Assembly (NCBI GenBank): GCA_003695725.1
Contig: RFHX01000220.1
Coordinates: 1-23,104 of the forward strand
DNA: 23,104 nt
DNA from: J061 sp003695725 [NCBI: Candidatus Schekmanbacteria bacterium]
GTDB lineage: Bacteria > Schekmanbacteria > GWA2-38-11
Reading direction: 5' to 3'
Within the stretch, counting starts at the first letter, position 1. The number at the start of each line of letters is the position of its first letter. This document shows, one piece after another, positions 1 through 8,412 of this stretch. The translations under genes and the position numbers were made by a program. The notes under the pieces were generated by a model that was not told where the DNA came from, made no database searches, and saw only the letters and a program-made list of their open reading frames with translations.

Positions 1-3000
1 GATGCCTTTATATTGTTTGAAATGAGTGCATTGTATGTGCCTCTTGTTGCAATGATGCTGAAGCCCAAAGATTCAAGTTTTTTTGCAAGCACGACAGCAC
101 ATTCCTTATCACTGTCTTTTACACTGATGAAAACTGTCCCCTTTATTGGCAGGTTAGTGCCTGCGGCAATCTGCGATTTATAAAAAGCTCTGCCAAAATC
201 GAAGTCAATTCCCATTACTTCACCTGTGGATTTCATTTCAGGCCCAAGGATTGTATCGACACCGGGAAATTTGATAAAGGGGAATACTGCTTCCTTTACT
301 GCAATGTGTTTTATTTTGACTTCTTGAGTGAGTCCAACCTCAGAAAGAGTTTTACCTGCCATAACACGCGCAGCTATCTTTGCAAAAGGAATGCCTACCG
401 ATTTGCTTACAAAGGGAATTGTCCTCGATGCTCTGGGATTTACTTCAAGCAGATAGATTTTGTCGTTTTTGACTGCAAACTGAATATTGATAAGTCCTCT
501 AACATTAAGTTTAAAAGCAATTGCTTTCGTTTGCTTCTTTATTTCTTCGACGATTTCTTCTTTCAGGGAGTATGGGGGAAGAGAGCAGGCACTGTCACCT
601 GAATGTATCCCCGCTTCCTCAATATGTTCCATTACTCCTGCAATTATACAAACCTTGCCGTCGCAGACTGCATCTACATCTATTTCTATGGCATCTTCCA
701 AGAATTTGTCTATAAGTATTGGATGTTCAGGTGAAACGCGAAGTGCGAACTTCATATATCTTTCAAGCCCTTCCCTGTCATAAACTATTTCCATAGCTCT
801 GCCGCCTAAAACATATGAAGGACGCAGCAGCACAGGATATCCAATTGATTCAGCTTCTTTTATTGCTGATTCAAGGGAGGTTGCTGTGCCATTTGGCGGC
901 TGAAGAAGTTGAAGCTCTTCTATTACCTCTTTAAATTTTTCCCTATCTTCTGCAAGGTCTATGCTTTCAGGTGAAGTGCCTAATATCTTTACTCCACTTT
1001 TTTCCAGCATTCCAGAAAGCTTCAACGGAGTTTGCCCTCCAAATTGCACAATCACGCCTTCAGGGTTTTCCTTTTCAACAATATTCATAACTTCTTCATA
1101 GGTGAGCGGTTCGAAATAAAGTCTGTCAGAAGTATCATAGTCCGTGCTGACAGTTTCGGGGTTGCAATTGACCATTATTGTTTCATAACCGTCTTCTTTA
1201 AGAGCCATTGCGGCATGGACACAACAGTAGTCGAATTCAATACCTTGACCTATTCTATTCGGTCCTCCGCCAAGAATAACGATTTTTTTACGATTTGAGG
1301 GATTTGCCTCGCATTCTATTTCATATGTGGAATATAGATAAGGCGTGTATGCTTCGAATTCTGCGGCGCAGGTATCCACCATCTTGAAAACAGCTTCGAT
1401 GGAAAGTTTTTTTCTCAACTGCCTAAAATCAAATTCATTTAAGCCAATCTGTCTTCCTAAAAAATCATCAGAAAAACCAAGCTCCTTCGCTTTCCTCAGA
1501 ATCTTTAAAAGTTCATCAGCGTTCTTTTGATCATAATTATTTGCCTTCAGGATAGCTTTACTTTTTTCTTTTAGCTGAGGAAGTTTTTCCAAAAGATAAC
1601 TTTCATAATCTACGATTTCCTTGATATTGTTTAAAAACCATGGGTCTATGCCTGAAAGTTTGTAAAGCTCATCGATTGAAATGTTTCTTCTTAAACCTTC
1701 TGCTAAAAACCACACTCTTTGCCAGCTTGGTATTTTCACCTTTTCTTTTATAAAATCATCTGTGAATTCTTTTGCCTCATCATATATTTCGATTGTTTTT
1801 ATTCCTATTTCAAGGGAGCGAAGCGCTTTTTGAAGTGATTCCTTAAAATTGCGCCCTATAGTCATTACCTCACCGACTGATTTCATCTGAGTAGTAAGCG
1901 TTTGGTCGGATTTAGGAAATTTTTCAAATGTAAAGCGAGGCATCTTTACAACGCAGTAGTCAATTGTAGGTTCAAAGGATGCCGGAGTTTTTTTCGTTAT
2001 ATCATTTGGAATTTCATCCAGAGTCAATCCTGTGGCTAATTTTGCTGCAATCTTTGCTATCGGAAATCCTGTTGCCTTCGACGCAAGAGCCGAAGATCTT
2101 GAAACCCTTGGATTCATCTCGATTACAAACATTTTCCCATTCTCGGGGTTGATTGCAAATTGAATGTTTGAACCTCCTGTGTCAACTCCAATTTCGCGGA
2201 TTATCTTAATGGAAGCATTACGTAGAATTTGATATTCTTTATCTGTTAATGTTTGGGCAGGGGCAACAGTTATGCTGTCTCCTGTGTGAATTCCCATAGG
2301 GTCGAAATTTTCAATCGTACATATAATAACTACATTGTCTTTTGAATCCCTCATAACTTCTAATTCAAATTCTTTCCATCCGATGAGAGATTTTTCAATA
2401 AGTATTTGGCTGAATGGACTTGCCGCAAGGCCCCAATTCACATATTCCTTAAATTCTTCCATATTATAGGCAATGTTGCCACCTGTGCCGCCTAAAGTGA
2501 AAGATGGGCGTATTATAGCAGGAAACCCAATATCCTTTATAATTTCATAAGCCTCATTTTCATTAGTGGCATAGCCGCTTGGGGGAATGTCGAGATCAAT
2601 ATTCTGCATTGCTTTCTTAAAAAGGTCTCTATCTTCTGCTTTTTCAATTGCTTCTATCTTGGCGCCTATCATTTCAACGCCATATTTTTTGAGAATTCCT
2701 TCCTTGTGAAGTTCAACTGAAAGGTTTAATCCTGTTTGGCCTCCTATTGTTGGAAGAAGGGCATCAGGTCTTTCTTTTTTAATTATTTTTTCAAGAATAT
2801 TGACATCAAGAGGCTCCACATAGGTAGCATCAGCCATTTCAGGATCAGTCATAATAGTTGCAGGATTACTGTTTACCAATACAGTTTGGAATCCTTCTTC
2901 CCTAAGTGCTTTGCATGCCTGTGTCCCAGAATAATCGAATTCACATGCTTGTCCTATTACAATGGGACCTGAGCCGATAATCAGGATTTTCTTGATATCT

Positions 3001-3014
3001 TTTCTTTTAGGCAA
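1..3014 (-). CDS. carB: Carbamoyl-phosphate synthase large subunit (3'-partial)
   Basis: This is the synthetase subunit of carbamoyl-phosphate synthase. It makes carbamoyl phosphate from bicarbonate, ammonia and two ATP for pyrimidine and arginine synthesis. About 1004 codons are visible in one uninterrupted frame. They show the N-terminal CarB start [20 protein letters not shown], two duplicated ATP-grasp halves (the second beginning near [20 protein letters not shown]), and the start of the C-terminal MGS-like allosteric domain ([12 protein letters not shown]) at the window edge. The family is about 1070 residues long, so roughly 65 residues are missing off the left side. The start is a TTG at 3014-3012, with GGAG at 3026-3023 and an 8-base spacer; no ATG lies upstream in frame near the conserved N-terminus. 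The partner glutaminase subunit carA is not next to it. It lies 112 bp downstream of lspA and is probably the last visible gene of the pyr operon. Confidence 0.96.
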   Translation of the reverse strand, partial: MPKRKDIKKILIIGSGPIVIGQACEFDYSGTQACKALREEGFQTVLVNSNPATIMTDPEMADATYVEPLDVNILEKIIKKERPDALLPTIGGQTGLNLSVELHKEGILKKYGVEMIGAKIEAIEKAEDRDLFKKAMQNIDLDIPPSGYATNENEAYEIIKDIGFPAIIRPSFTLGGTGGNIAYNMEEFKEYVNWGLAASPFSQILIEKSLIGWKEFELEVMRDSKDNVVIICTIENFDPMGIHTGDSITVAPAQTLTDKEYQILRNASIKIIREIGVDTGGSNIQFAINPENGKMFVIEMNPRVSRSSALASKATGFPIAKIAAKLATGLTLDEIPNDITKKTPASFEPTIDYCVVKMPRFTFEKFPKSDQTLTTQMKSVGEVMTIGRNFKESLQKALRSLEIGIKTIEIYDEAKEFTDDFIKEKVKIPSWQRVWFLAEGLRRNISIDELYKLSGIDPWFLNNIKEIVDYESYLLEKLPQLKEKSKAILKANNYDQKNADELLKILRKAKELGFSDDFLGRQIGLNEFDFRQLRKKLSIEAVFKMVDTCAAEFEAYTPYLYSTYEIECEANPSNRKKIVILGGGPNRIGQGIEFDYCCVHAAMALKEDGYETIMVNCNPETVSTDYDTSDRLYFEPLTYEEVMNIVEKENPEGVIVQFGGQTPLKLSGMLEKSGVKILGTSPESIDLAEDREKFKEVIEELQLLQPPNGTATSLESAIKEAESIGYPVLLRPSYVLGGRAMEIVYDREGLERYMKFALRVSPEHPILIDKFLEDAIEIDVDAVCDGKVCIIAGVMEHIEEAGIHSGDSACSLPPYSLKEEIVEEIKKQTKAIAFKLNVRGLINIQFAVKNDKIYLLEVNPRASRTIPFVSKSVGIPFAKIAARVMAGKTLSEVGLTQEVKIKHIAVKEAVFPFIKFPGVDTILGPEMKSTGEVMGIDFDFGRAFYKSQIAAGTNLPIKGTVFISVKDSDKECAVVLAKKLESLGFSIIATRGTYNALISNNIKA

Positions 3015-3127
3015 AACAACTGCTCCAATTATAAATTGTCTCTTTTTTTTCTTCTTGAATTAGTGCATTTGCAGAAAAAATCTTTTTTATTCAAGTAATT
3101 TTTTAAAAAAAAATTATCCTTTCGTAT

Positions 3128-3646
3128 CTAAGATGCGGTATTTTCATTATTAGTTTCATTTTCAATAGGGCCTTTTGCGAAAAATATATTCACTATTAAT
3201 ATCCCTGTGCCAATGCAAATTGCCGTGTCTGCAATATTGAATGCAGGCCAATGATAAGAGTTCCAGTAAAAATCAAGAAAATCCCTTACTTCACCCAAAA
3301 ATATTCTATCAATGAAATTGCCTAATGCACCTGCTAAAATCATTCCAAATGAAGCTCTCTGAAATTTATTTTTTTCATCAGAAGTTGCAATTAAATATAT
3401 AATGAGTGCTAAAGCAATTATGCTGATGATTGCAAAAAAAGGTTTTCTAATCGATGCTGAGAGTGTGGAGAAAATTCCAAAAGCAGCACCTTTATTCAAG
3501 ACAAATGTTATATTGAAAAAACCTTTTATTACTTCGATGCTTTGAGAAGGAAGCATAGTTTGCTGAATTATCAATTTCGTAATTTGGTCAATGAGCAATA
3601 CAGCTGTAACAATAATCAATTCTAAGAAGCGTGCGGAAAACTTCAT
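3128..3646 (-). CDS. lspA: Lipoprotein signal peptidase (signal peptidase II)
   Basis: This inner-membrane aspartic protease removes the signal peptide from prolipoproteins after diacylglyceryl modification. At 172 residues it has normal family length, with four predicted membrane helices (about 9-27, 66-88, 97-112 and 138-158). Conserved motifs are NKGAAFGIF near residue 51, GNFIDRIFLGEVRDF near 109-123, and FNIADTAICIG near 136-146. By homology the catalytic aspartates should be D122 and D140. The ATG overlaps the pyrD stop in an ATGA arrangement, so translation is probably coupled to pyrD. Several lipoproteins encoded in this window (8413, 12725, 20032) are likely substrates. Its position inside a pyrimidine operon is unusual. 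The family call is secure. Confidence 0.97.
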   Translation of the reverse strand: MKFSARFLELIIVTAVLLIDQITKLIIQQTMLPSQSIEVIKGFFNITFVLNKGAAFGIFSTLSASIRKPFFAIISIIALALIIYLIATSDEKNKFQRASFGMILAGALGNFIDRIFLGEVRDFLDFYWNSYHWPAFNIADTAICIGTGILIVNIFFAKGPIENETNNENTAS

Positions 3647-4587
3647 ATTTGCAGGGATCCTATTATTTCCTTGATTGAAACAATTTTGTTCTCTTTGCAG
3701 TAACTTTTTAAGCCATTTATTATTTCAATTACAGAGTAAGGATTGACCATTACTGCTGTACCTAAAGCTATTGCTGAAGCGCCTGCAATCATAAACTCGA
3801 TTACATCATTGCTATTCATTATCCCACCCATACCTATGATTGGCAAGGAAACAGCATTTTTAACTTTCCAGACCATTGCAAGAGCAACAGGTTTTATTGC
3901 AGGACCAGAGAGTCCACCTGTTGTAGTAGAAAGACGAGGTTTTCGTGTTTTTGTGTCTATTGCCATTCCAACCAATGTATTAATCAGTGACAGAGCATCT
4001 GCTCCAGAATCTTCAGATGCTTTTGCAATTTCTTCAATATTTGAAACATTTGGAGAAAGCTTCATAATAACAGGGACTTTCGAAACGGATTTTACTTTTT
4101 CTACCAGTTTACCTGCACCCTTTGGTGTTTTACCAAATTCCATCCCGCCCTTTTTGACATTGGGGCAGGATGCATTTATTTCAATTGCTGAAATTCCATC
4201 TTCTGCTGACAAAAGCTTTGCCACTTCTTTGTATTCATCTATAGAATTGCCAAAAATATTTGCAATTATCTTTGTATTGAATTTTTTAAGAAAAGGCAGA
4301 TAGTCTTTTATAAATTTTTCGGTTCCGACATTTTCAAGCCCAATGGAGTTTAACACTCCTGAAGAAGTTTCATAGATTCTTGGCGGCGGATTTCCATTGC
4401 GTGGTTTTAATGATAATCCTTTGGTTGTTATTCCACCTACTGTATTGAGGTCTATGAATTCAGACAATTTTTTCCCATAACCACAAGTCCCTGATGCAAG
4501 AATAACAGGATTTTTAAATCTTATGCCAGCCAGTTTTATTTGAAGGCATTTATCAACTAATTTTTTACTCTTTTTCGCAGCTACCAC
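3643..4587 (-). CDS. pyrD: Dihydroorotate dehydrogenase B, catalytic subunit
   Basis: This FMN-dependent TIM-barrel enzyme oxidises dihydroorotate to orotate, the fourth step of UMP synthesis. The 314-residue protein shows the N-terminal barrel strand (FKNPVILASGTCGYG), the substrate-loop motif NASCPNVKKGG with the catalytic cysteine at about residue 141 typical of class 1 enzymes, and the FMN phosphate-binding glycines (IIGMGGI and AIALGTAVM). The adjacent pyrK places it in class 1B, the NAD-linked heterotetramer, rather than the quinone-linked class 2. The start is GTG (4587-4585), inside the last codons of pyrK, so the genes overlap by 7 bases; the upstream GGTGA is a modest ribosome binding site. 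The soluble enzyme should act in the cytoplasm. Confidence 0.96.
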   Translation of the reverse strand: MVAAKKSKKLVDKCLQIKLAGIRFKNPVILASGTCGYGKKLSEFIDLNTVGGITTKGLSLKPRNGNPPPRIYETSSGVLNSIGLENVGTEKFIKDYLPFLKKFNTKIIANIFGNSIDEYKEVAKLLSAEDGISAIEINASCPNVKKGGMEFGKTPKGAGKLVEKVKSVSKVPVIMKLSPNVSNIEEIAKASEDSGADALSLINTLVGMAIDTKTRKPRLSTTTGGLSGPAIKPVALAMVWKVKNAVSLPIIGMGGIMNSNDVIEFMIAGASAIALGTAVMVNPYSVIEIINGLKSYCKENKIVSIKEIIGSLQI

Positions 4588-5381
4588 TTTATTTCACCAC
4601 TATTGAAAACGGGACCATCAGTGCAAACCAATGTATGTTTTTTTGCCTCTTTATCCGCATCTTTCTTTTCCAAAATACATCCAAGACAAACTCCATAACC
4701 ACATCCCATAACTGATTCTGCTGTCAACTGGCAGTTTATGTCATTCTTTAAAACAATTTTGTCCACTTCTTTTAGCATTGCTTGAGGGCCGCTTGCAAAA
4801 ATAATTGTATCAGTTTTCTCTTCCTCTTTCAGTTTGTTTATTTCTTTGATTAAGATTTCTGTGATAAATCCCTTATAGCCTTCACTCCCATCTTCAGTCG
4901 AGACGATAATTTTGTCTATAATCTTGCCAAAGCTCTTTTTTAATGGAAGGTCAGAAGAGGATTTGCCTCCATAAAGTAAGGTAATGGTCCCTTTATTGCC
5001 GAAGTATTTCTTTCTAATTTGTTTTGACAAAAATAAAAATGGCGCTGCTCCTATACCTCCTGCTATGAGGATTATGTTCTTTTTATTTTCAGGCAATTTA
5101 AATTCATTTCCAAAAGGTCCAAGTATGTCAATGTGAGTTCCTTTTTTTAAAACCGATAAAGCAGATGTTCCTTTACCTACAATTTTATAGCAAATGTCCA
5201 TTTTTTTCCCATCATAATCACATACACTAAAGGGCCTTCTTAAAACCAATTCGGGATGGTCTGGTATGGCGATCATAAAAAATTGCCCCGGTTGAGGTGC
5301 CTTTTGATTTCTTCTGTATTCGAGCGAGAGAATGTAGATGTCAGTAGAAATTTTTTTGTTGGAGATTATTTTATTGAACAT
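4581..5381 (-). CDS. pyrK: Dihydroorotate dehydrogenase B, electron-transfer subunit
   Basis: PyrK carries electrons from the FMN of PyrD through a [2Fe-2S] cluster and FAD to NAD+. The 266-residue protein has a ferredoxin-reductase-like FAD domain at the N-terminus with the RRPFSVC flavin motif near residues 48-54. An NAD-binding domain follows (IILIAGGIGAAPFLF near residue 103). The C-terminal iron-sulfur domain has cysteines at about 227, 232, 235 and 253 (spacing CX4CX2CX17C), as in characterised PyrK proteins. It overlaps the end of pyrC by 16 bases and the start of pyrD by 7, so the two subunits of one complex are probably made together. The ribosome binding site before its ATG is weak, which fits translational coupling. 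Confidence 0.95.
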   Translation of the reverse strand: MFNKIISNKKISTDIYILSLEYRRNQKAPQPGQFFMIAIPDHPELVLRRPFSVCDYDGKKMDICYKIVGKGTSALSVLKKGTHIDILGPFGNEFKLPENKKNIILIAGGIGAAPFLFLSKQIRKKYFGNKGTITLLYGGKSSSDLPLKKSFGKIIDKIIVSTEDGSEGYKGFITEILIKEINKLKEEEKTDTIIFASGPQAMLKEVDKIVLKNDINCQLTAESVMGCGYGVCLGCILEKKDADKEAKKHTLVCTDGPVFNSGEIKW

Positions 5382-6670
5382 TTGGAGTCGTTATATACAA
5401 TTTTACCTGCTACTATTGTAGCTATTGCTTTCCCTTTGAATTTCCATCCAATGAATGGAGAGTTTTGACTTAGTGATTTTATATCCTCTTTTTCAAAAGT
5501 AAACTCATAGTCCGGATCAATCATAGTTATGTCAGCATCGCATCCAACTGCAAGGCTTCCCTTGTTGTTCAAATTGAGAATTTTTGCAGGATTACAAGAC
5601 ATAAGTTTTACTATTTGGTCTAATGTGAGCTTTTTTGAATGATAAAGTCGTAAGGCTAAAGGAAGTGCAGTTTGCAAGCCTATTATACCGAAGGGAGCTA
5701 TATTGAATTCTACATCCTTTTCTGCAAAGTGATGAGGGGCATGATCTGTTGCGATAGCATCTATTGCCCCATCAGAGAAACCTTTTATAATCGCTTTTAT
5801 GTCCTTTTTTTCCATCAAAGGAGGTTTCATTTTTAGATTGGTGTTATAAGTTCTGAGCATGTCGTCGGAGAGTGTAAAATGATGTGGTGTTGCATCGGCT
5901 GTAACTTTGATTCCCTTTTTTTTTGCTTGACGGATTATTTCAATTGAACCTGCAGAGCTGATATGTGTGATGTGAAGTCTTGCACCTGTCATATGTGCAA
6001 GGAATATATCTCTTGTAACCATTATTTCCTCTGCTTCACGAGGAATGCCTGCCAATCCAAGTTCAGTGGAGATAAATCCTTCGTGCATCACGCCCTCGCG
6101 TGATAGAGTCATATCTTCGCAATGTGACATTACAGGCAAGTCGAACATCTTGATATATTCCATTGCTCTTCTCATAAGTCCTGAATCCATAACAGATTTG
6201 CCGTCTTCAGTGAATCCTATCACGCCTGCTTCAGCCATTTCGCCTATGTCACTTAGCTGTTCTCCCTTCATACCTTTTGTAATTGAACCTGTTGCATAGA
6301 CATTAACAAGTCCACAATCCTTCCCTTTCTTCAAAATGAATGCTGTTGTTGAGCGGTTGTCATTGACAGGGTCAGTATTGGGCATTGCCACAATGGATGT
6401 ATATCCTCCCCACGCTGCTGCTTGTGAGGCAGTTTCAATTGTTTCTTCGTCTTCTCTTCCCGGTTCACGCATATGCGTATGAATATCAATAAGTCCGGGT
6501 GTAACAATCAACCCCTTTGCGTCAATTATTTGAACCTTTTTATTGGATTTTTTTGTTGAAATATTGGAGGCGATTTTCTCTATTTTTCCGCCAGACAATA
6601 GAATATCCATTTCTTTGTCGATATCCTGTGATGGATCGATAACTCTTCCATTTTTAATCAGCAATGCCAC
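5366..6670 (-). CDS. pyrC: Dihydroorotase (class I, zinc amidohydrolase)
   Basis: It cyclises N-carbamoyl-aspartate to dihydroorotate, the third step of UMP synthesis. The amidohydrolase-barrel motifs are in order: the metal-binding [16 protein letters not shown] segment, [10 protein letters not shown], the metal-ligand region [21 protein letters not shown] and the catalytic IATDHAPHH. This is the class I (Bacillus-like) pattern. I chose GTG at 6670-6668 as the start because GGGAGG lies at 6687-6682 with an 11-base spacer and the protein then begins [13 protein letters not shown], as in the family (434 residues). The longer frame with ATG at 6727 adds 19 residues that are merely pyrB coding sequence in another frame. 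Overlap with pyrB is 17 bases. Confidence 0.94.
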   Translation of the reverse strand: MALLIKNGRVIDPSQDIDKEMDILLSGGKIEKIASNISTKKSNKKVQIIDAKGLIVTPGLIDIHTHMREPGREDEETIETASQAAAWGGYTSIVAMPNTDPVNDNRSTTAFILKKGKDCGLVNVYATGSITKGMKGEQLSDIGEMAEAGVIGFTEDGKSVMDSGLMRRAMEYIKMFDLPVMSHCEDMTLSREGVMHEGFISTELGLAGIPREAEEIMVTRDIFLAHMTGARLHITHISSAGSIEIIRQAKKKGIKVTADATPHHFTLSDDMLRTYNTNLKMKPPLMEKKDIKAIIKGFSDGAIDAIATDHAPHHFAEKDVEFNIAPFGIIGLQTALPLALRLYHSKKLTLDQIVKLMSCNPAKILNLNNKGSLAVGCDADITMIDPDYEFTFEKEDIKSLSQNSPFIGWKFKGKAIATIVAGKIVYNDSKCSIK

Positions 6671-7604
6671 TTTCTTCTTTACCTCCCAAGAGCAGATAAA
6701 GCATTGCCATTCTAACGGCAATGCCATTGGTTACTTGGTCTAATATAACTGAATAGGAGGAATCAGCCACCTCTGGCGCAAGTTCAATTCCCCTATTGAT
6801 GGGTCCGGGATGCATTATGAGTATATCCTTCCTTGCTTTTTTTAATTTTTTCATATCAAGTCCAAAGAATTTTGCATATTCTCTATGTGAGGGAAAAAGG
6901 TTTTCCTTTATTCTTTCAAGCTGAATTCTGAGCATAATGATAACATCTGACTCTTTGATTACTTTTTCAAAATCAAAAGTCACCTCTACGCCTAATTTTT
7001 CAGCTTCAACAGGAATAAAGGTAGGAGGGCCTGAGATAGTGACTTCTGCGCCCATTTTTGTCAAAGCATAAATATCGGAGCGTGCTACTCTGCTATGTGT
7101 AATGTCTCCAACTATAGCGACTTTCAATCCTTTGATTTTGCCCTTTTTCTCTTTTATTGTAAATAGGTCAAGCAGAGCTTGTGAAGGATGTTCATGCCAT
7201 CCATCACCTGCATTTATAACTGATGCGCTTATACATTCTGCAAGCATTTGTGGAGCCCCTGAATGGGGGTGTCTGATAATAATTATATCAGGATTCATTG
7301 CCTGAAGATTTTTTGCTGTATCTTTGAGAGTTTCACCTTTAAGGACACTGCTCGTGGCAACCGAAATGCTAAGGTAATCTGCGCTCAATCTTTTTGCAGC
7401 AAGTTCAAAGGATGTTCTTGTCCTTGTACTTGGTTCGTAGAATAAGTTGATTATTGTTCTTCCGCGCAGAGCAGGAACTTTTTTAATATCTCTCTTTGAA
7501 ACTTCCTTGAGTGCTTCGGCGGTTTTCAGGATAGTTTCAATTTCGTCTTTCGAAAGATCTTTAATACCGAGAAAATGTTTCCTTTTAACTAAGTTTTCAC
7601 TCAT
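6654..7604 (-). CDS. pyrB: Aspartate carbamoyltransferase, catalytic subunit
   Basis: It joins carbamoyl phosphate and aspartate to give N-carbamoyl-aspartate, the second step of pyrimidine synthesis. The 316-residue protein carries the carbamoyl-phosphate loop [13 protein letters not shown] near residues 54-66, then [33 protein letters not shown], the aspartate-binding MLRIQLER and MHPGPINRG. All active-site motifs are present. No pyrI regulatory subunit lies in the window, so it may be an unregulated trimer or associate with PyrC as in some other bacteria (inference). Its ATG overlaps the pyrR stop by 4 bases, so coupling to pyrR is likely. Confidence 0.97.
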   Translation of the reverse strand: MSENLVKRKHFLGIKDLSKDEIETILKTAEALKEVSKRDIKKVPALRGRTIINLFYEPSTRTRTSFELAAKRLSADYLSISVATSSVLKGETLKDTAKNLQAMNPDIIIIRHPHSGAPQMLAECISASVINAGDGWHEHPSQALLDLFTIKEKKGKIKGLKVAIVGDITHSRVARSDIYALTKMGAEVTISGPPTFIPVEAEKLGVEVTFDFEKVIKESDVIIMLRIQLERIKENLFPSHREYAKFFGLDMKKLKKARKDILIMHPGPINRGIELAPEVADSSYSVILDQVTNGIAVRMAMLYLLLGGKEESGIAD

Positions 7605-8146
7605 TTTTCATGCCTGCAGAGTAGAACTCTATCTTTTTTGTCAATTTCTTTTAACTGCACCTGTATGCTTTCATCTTTTGTCGTTGGCACAAAACTTCCT
7701 ATAAAATTTGCTTCGATAGGAAGTTCTCTGTTACCTCTATCTATGAGGACAGCAAGGCGCACACAAGCAGGCCGTCCAAGATCCATTATTGCATCTAGGG
7801 CAGAGCGGACGGTCCGTCCTGTATAGAGGACATCATCGACAAGGACGATTGTTTTGCCTTCAAGGGGAAAATCAATTTCAGTGCTTTTTATTTTAAGATT
7901 TGGACTTTTAAGCCCTATATCATCTCGATAGAAAGAAACATCCATCGTTCCTACCGGAATATCTATCTTTTCAATTTTTTTGATTAATTTTGCTATTCTT
8001 TTAGCAATAAAAACACCACGCGTTTGAAGTCCTATTATTGCAAGCTCCTTTGCGCCTTTACTGCTTTCCAATATTTGATGGGTTATTCTTGTAATTGTTC
8101 TTTTCAGGCCTTGGGCGTCCAGTATTTCTATATCTTTTGCAATCAT
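7601..8146 (-). CDS. pyrR: Bifunctional pyr operon regulator / uracil phosphoribosyltransferase
   Basis: PyrR senses UMP/UTP and PRPP and, in Bacillus, binds pyr mRNA to promote attenuation; it also has some uracil phosphoribosyltransferase activity. The sequence has the PRPP-binding signature [17 protein letters not shown] in a type I phosphoribosyltransferase fold, plus [14 protein letters not shown] and [12 protein letters not shown], which match PyrR rather than Upp or PyrE. I start it at ATG 8146 ([14 protein letters not shown], 181 residues, the usual length). A TTG at 8203 would add 19 residues and has no visible ribosome binding site; the ATG also has only a poor one. It is first in the operon, as in Bacillus, and overlaps pyrB by 4 bases. 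No PyrR-binding RNA loop is obvious upstream. Confidence 0.93.
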   Translation of the reverse strand: MIAKDIEILDAQGLKRTITRITHQILESSKGAKELAIIGLQTRGVFIAKRIAKLIKKIEKIDIPVGTMDVSFYRDDIGLKSPNLKIKSTEIDFPLEGKTIVLVDDVLYTGRTVRSALDAIMDLGRPACVRLAVLIDRGNRELPIEANFIGSFVPTTKDESIQVQLKEIDKKDRVLLCRHEK

Positions 8147-8209
8147 CTTTTTGAACCAAAATCTATTAGGGAAATACAGAGAAAGTTTAGTTAAAATTTT
8201 CAATAAACT

Positions 8210-8238
8210 ATCATACTGTTTTTTTAAAAGGCAAGTAA
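8210..8238 (-). promoter_or_regulatory. Candidate promoter of the pyr operon
   Basis: On the minus strand a TATGAT -10 box (8215-8210, five of six consensus bases) lies 17 bases after a poor -35 (TTACTT, 8238-8233). Transcription would start near 8203 and give a leader of about 57 bases before the pyrR ATG. The -10 is good and the -35 is weak, so the assignment is tentative. Confidence 0.35.
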
Positions 8239-8344
8239 TTTTCTTTTATCTGATAGAAGTGATTTTGTATTTATGAAACTTGAATAAAGGAGTATTTAAA
8301 AGATGAATTTCATATGAATAGTTGAAGCGTTTATCCTTTATTTA

Positions 8345-8374
8345 TTGACATCTAACAGTTATGTGAAGTATTAA
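8345..8374 (+). promoter_or_regulatory. Candidate sigma-70 promoter for the LpoA-like lipoprotein operon
   Basis: A perfect -35 hexamer TTGACA (8345-8350) is followed after 18 bases by TATTAA (8369-8374, four of six consensus bases). Transcription would start about 30 bases before the ATG at 8413. It faces away from the pyrR promoter, so the 266-bp gap between the pyrR and lipoprotein starts acts as a divergent control region. Confidence 0.5.
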
Positions 8375-8412
8375 AGACGGCTTATTTTAAGTGAAACTGT
8401 TTATAAAATCGA

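Noticed and set aside
1-3014. Possible frameshift in carB because many short open frames overlap it on the plus strand.
   Set aside because: The minus-strand frame is open from the TTG at 3014 to the window edge and gives CarB motifs in the right order throughout.
3028-3033. Perfect TATAAT on the minus strand just before carB.
   Set aside because: It lies only 2 bases from the GGAG ribosome binding site, so a transcript starting from it would lose that site, and no -35 hexamer sits at 16-18 bases.
3090-3125. T-rich and A-rich tract between lspA and carB as a possible terminator.
   Set aside because: The A/T runs can pair only through weak A-U pairs, with no GC-containing stem; it looks like AT-rich spacer.
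3743-4303. 186-codon open frame on the plus strand, antisense to pyrD.
   Set aside because: It mirrors the codon pattern of pyrD, which has all family motifs on the minus strand; the plus-strand translation resembles no protein family and has no ribosome binding site.
6671-6727. Longer pyrC starting at ATG 6727.
   Set aside because: The added 19 residues lie wholly within pyrB coding sequence, lack a ribosome binding site and precede the family-conserved N-terminus; GTG 6670 has GGGAGG upstream.
8147-8203. Longer pyrR starting at TTG 8203.
   Set aside because: It would begin at about the predicted transcription start, has no ribosome binding site, and makes the protein about 19 residues longer than typical PyrR.
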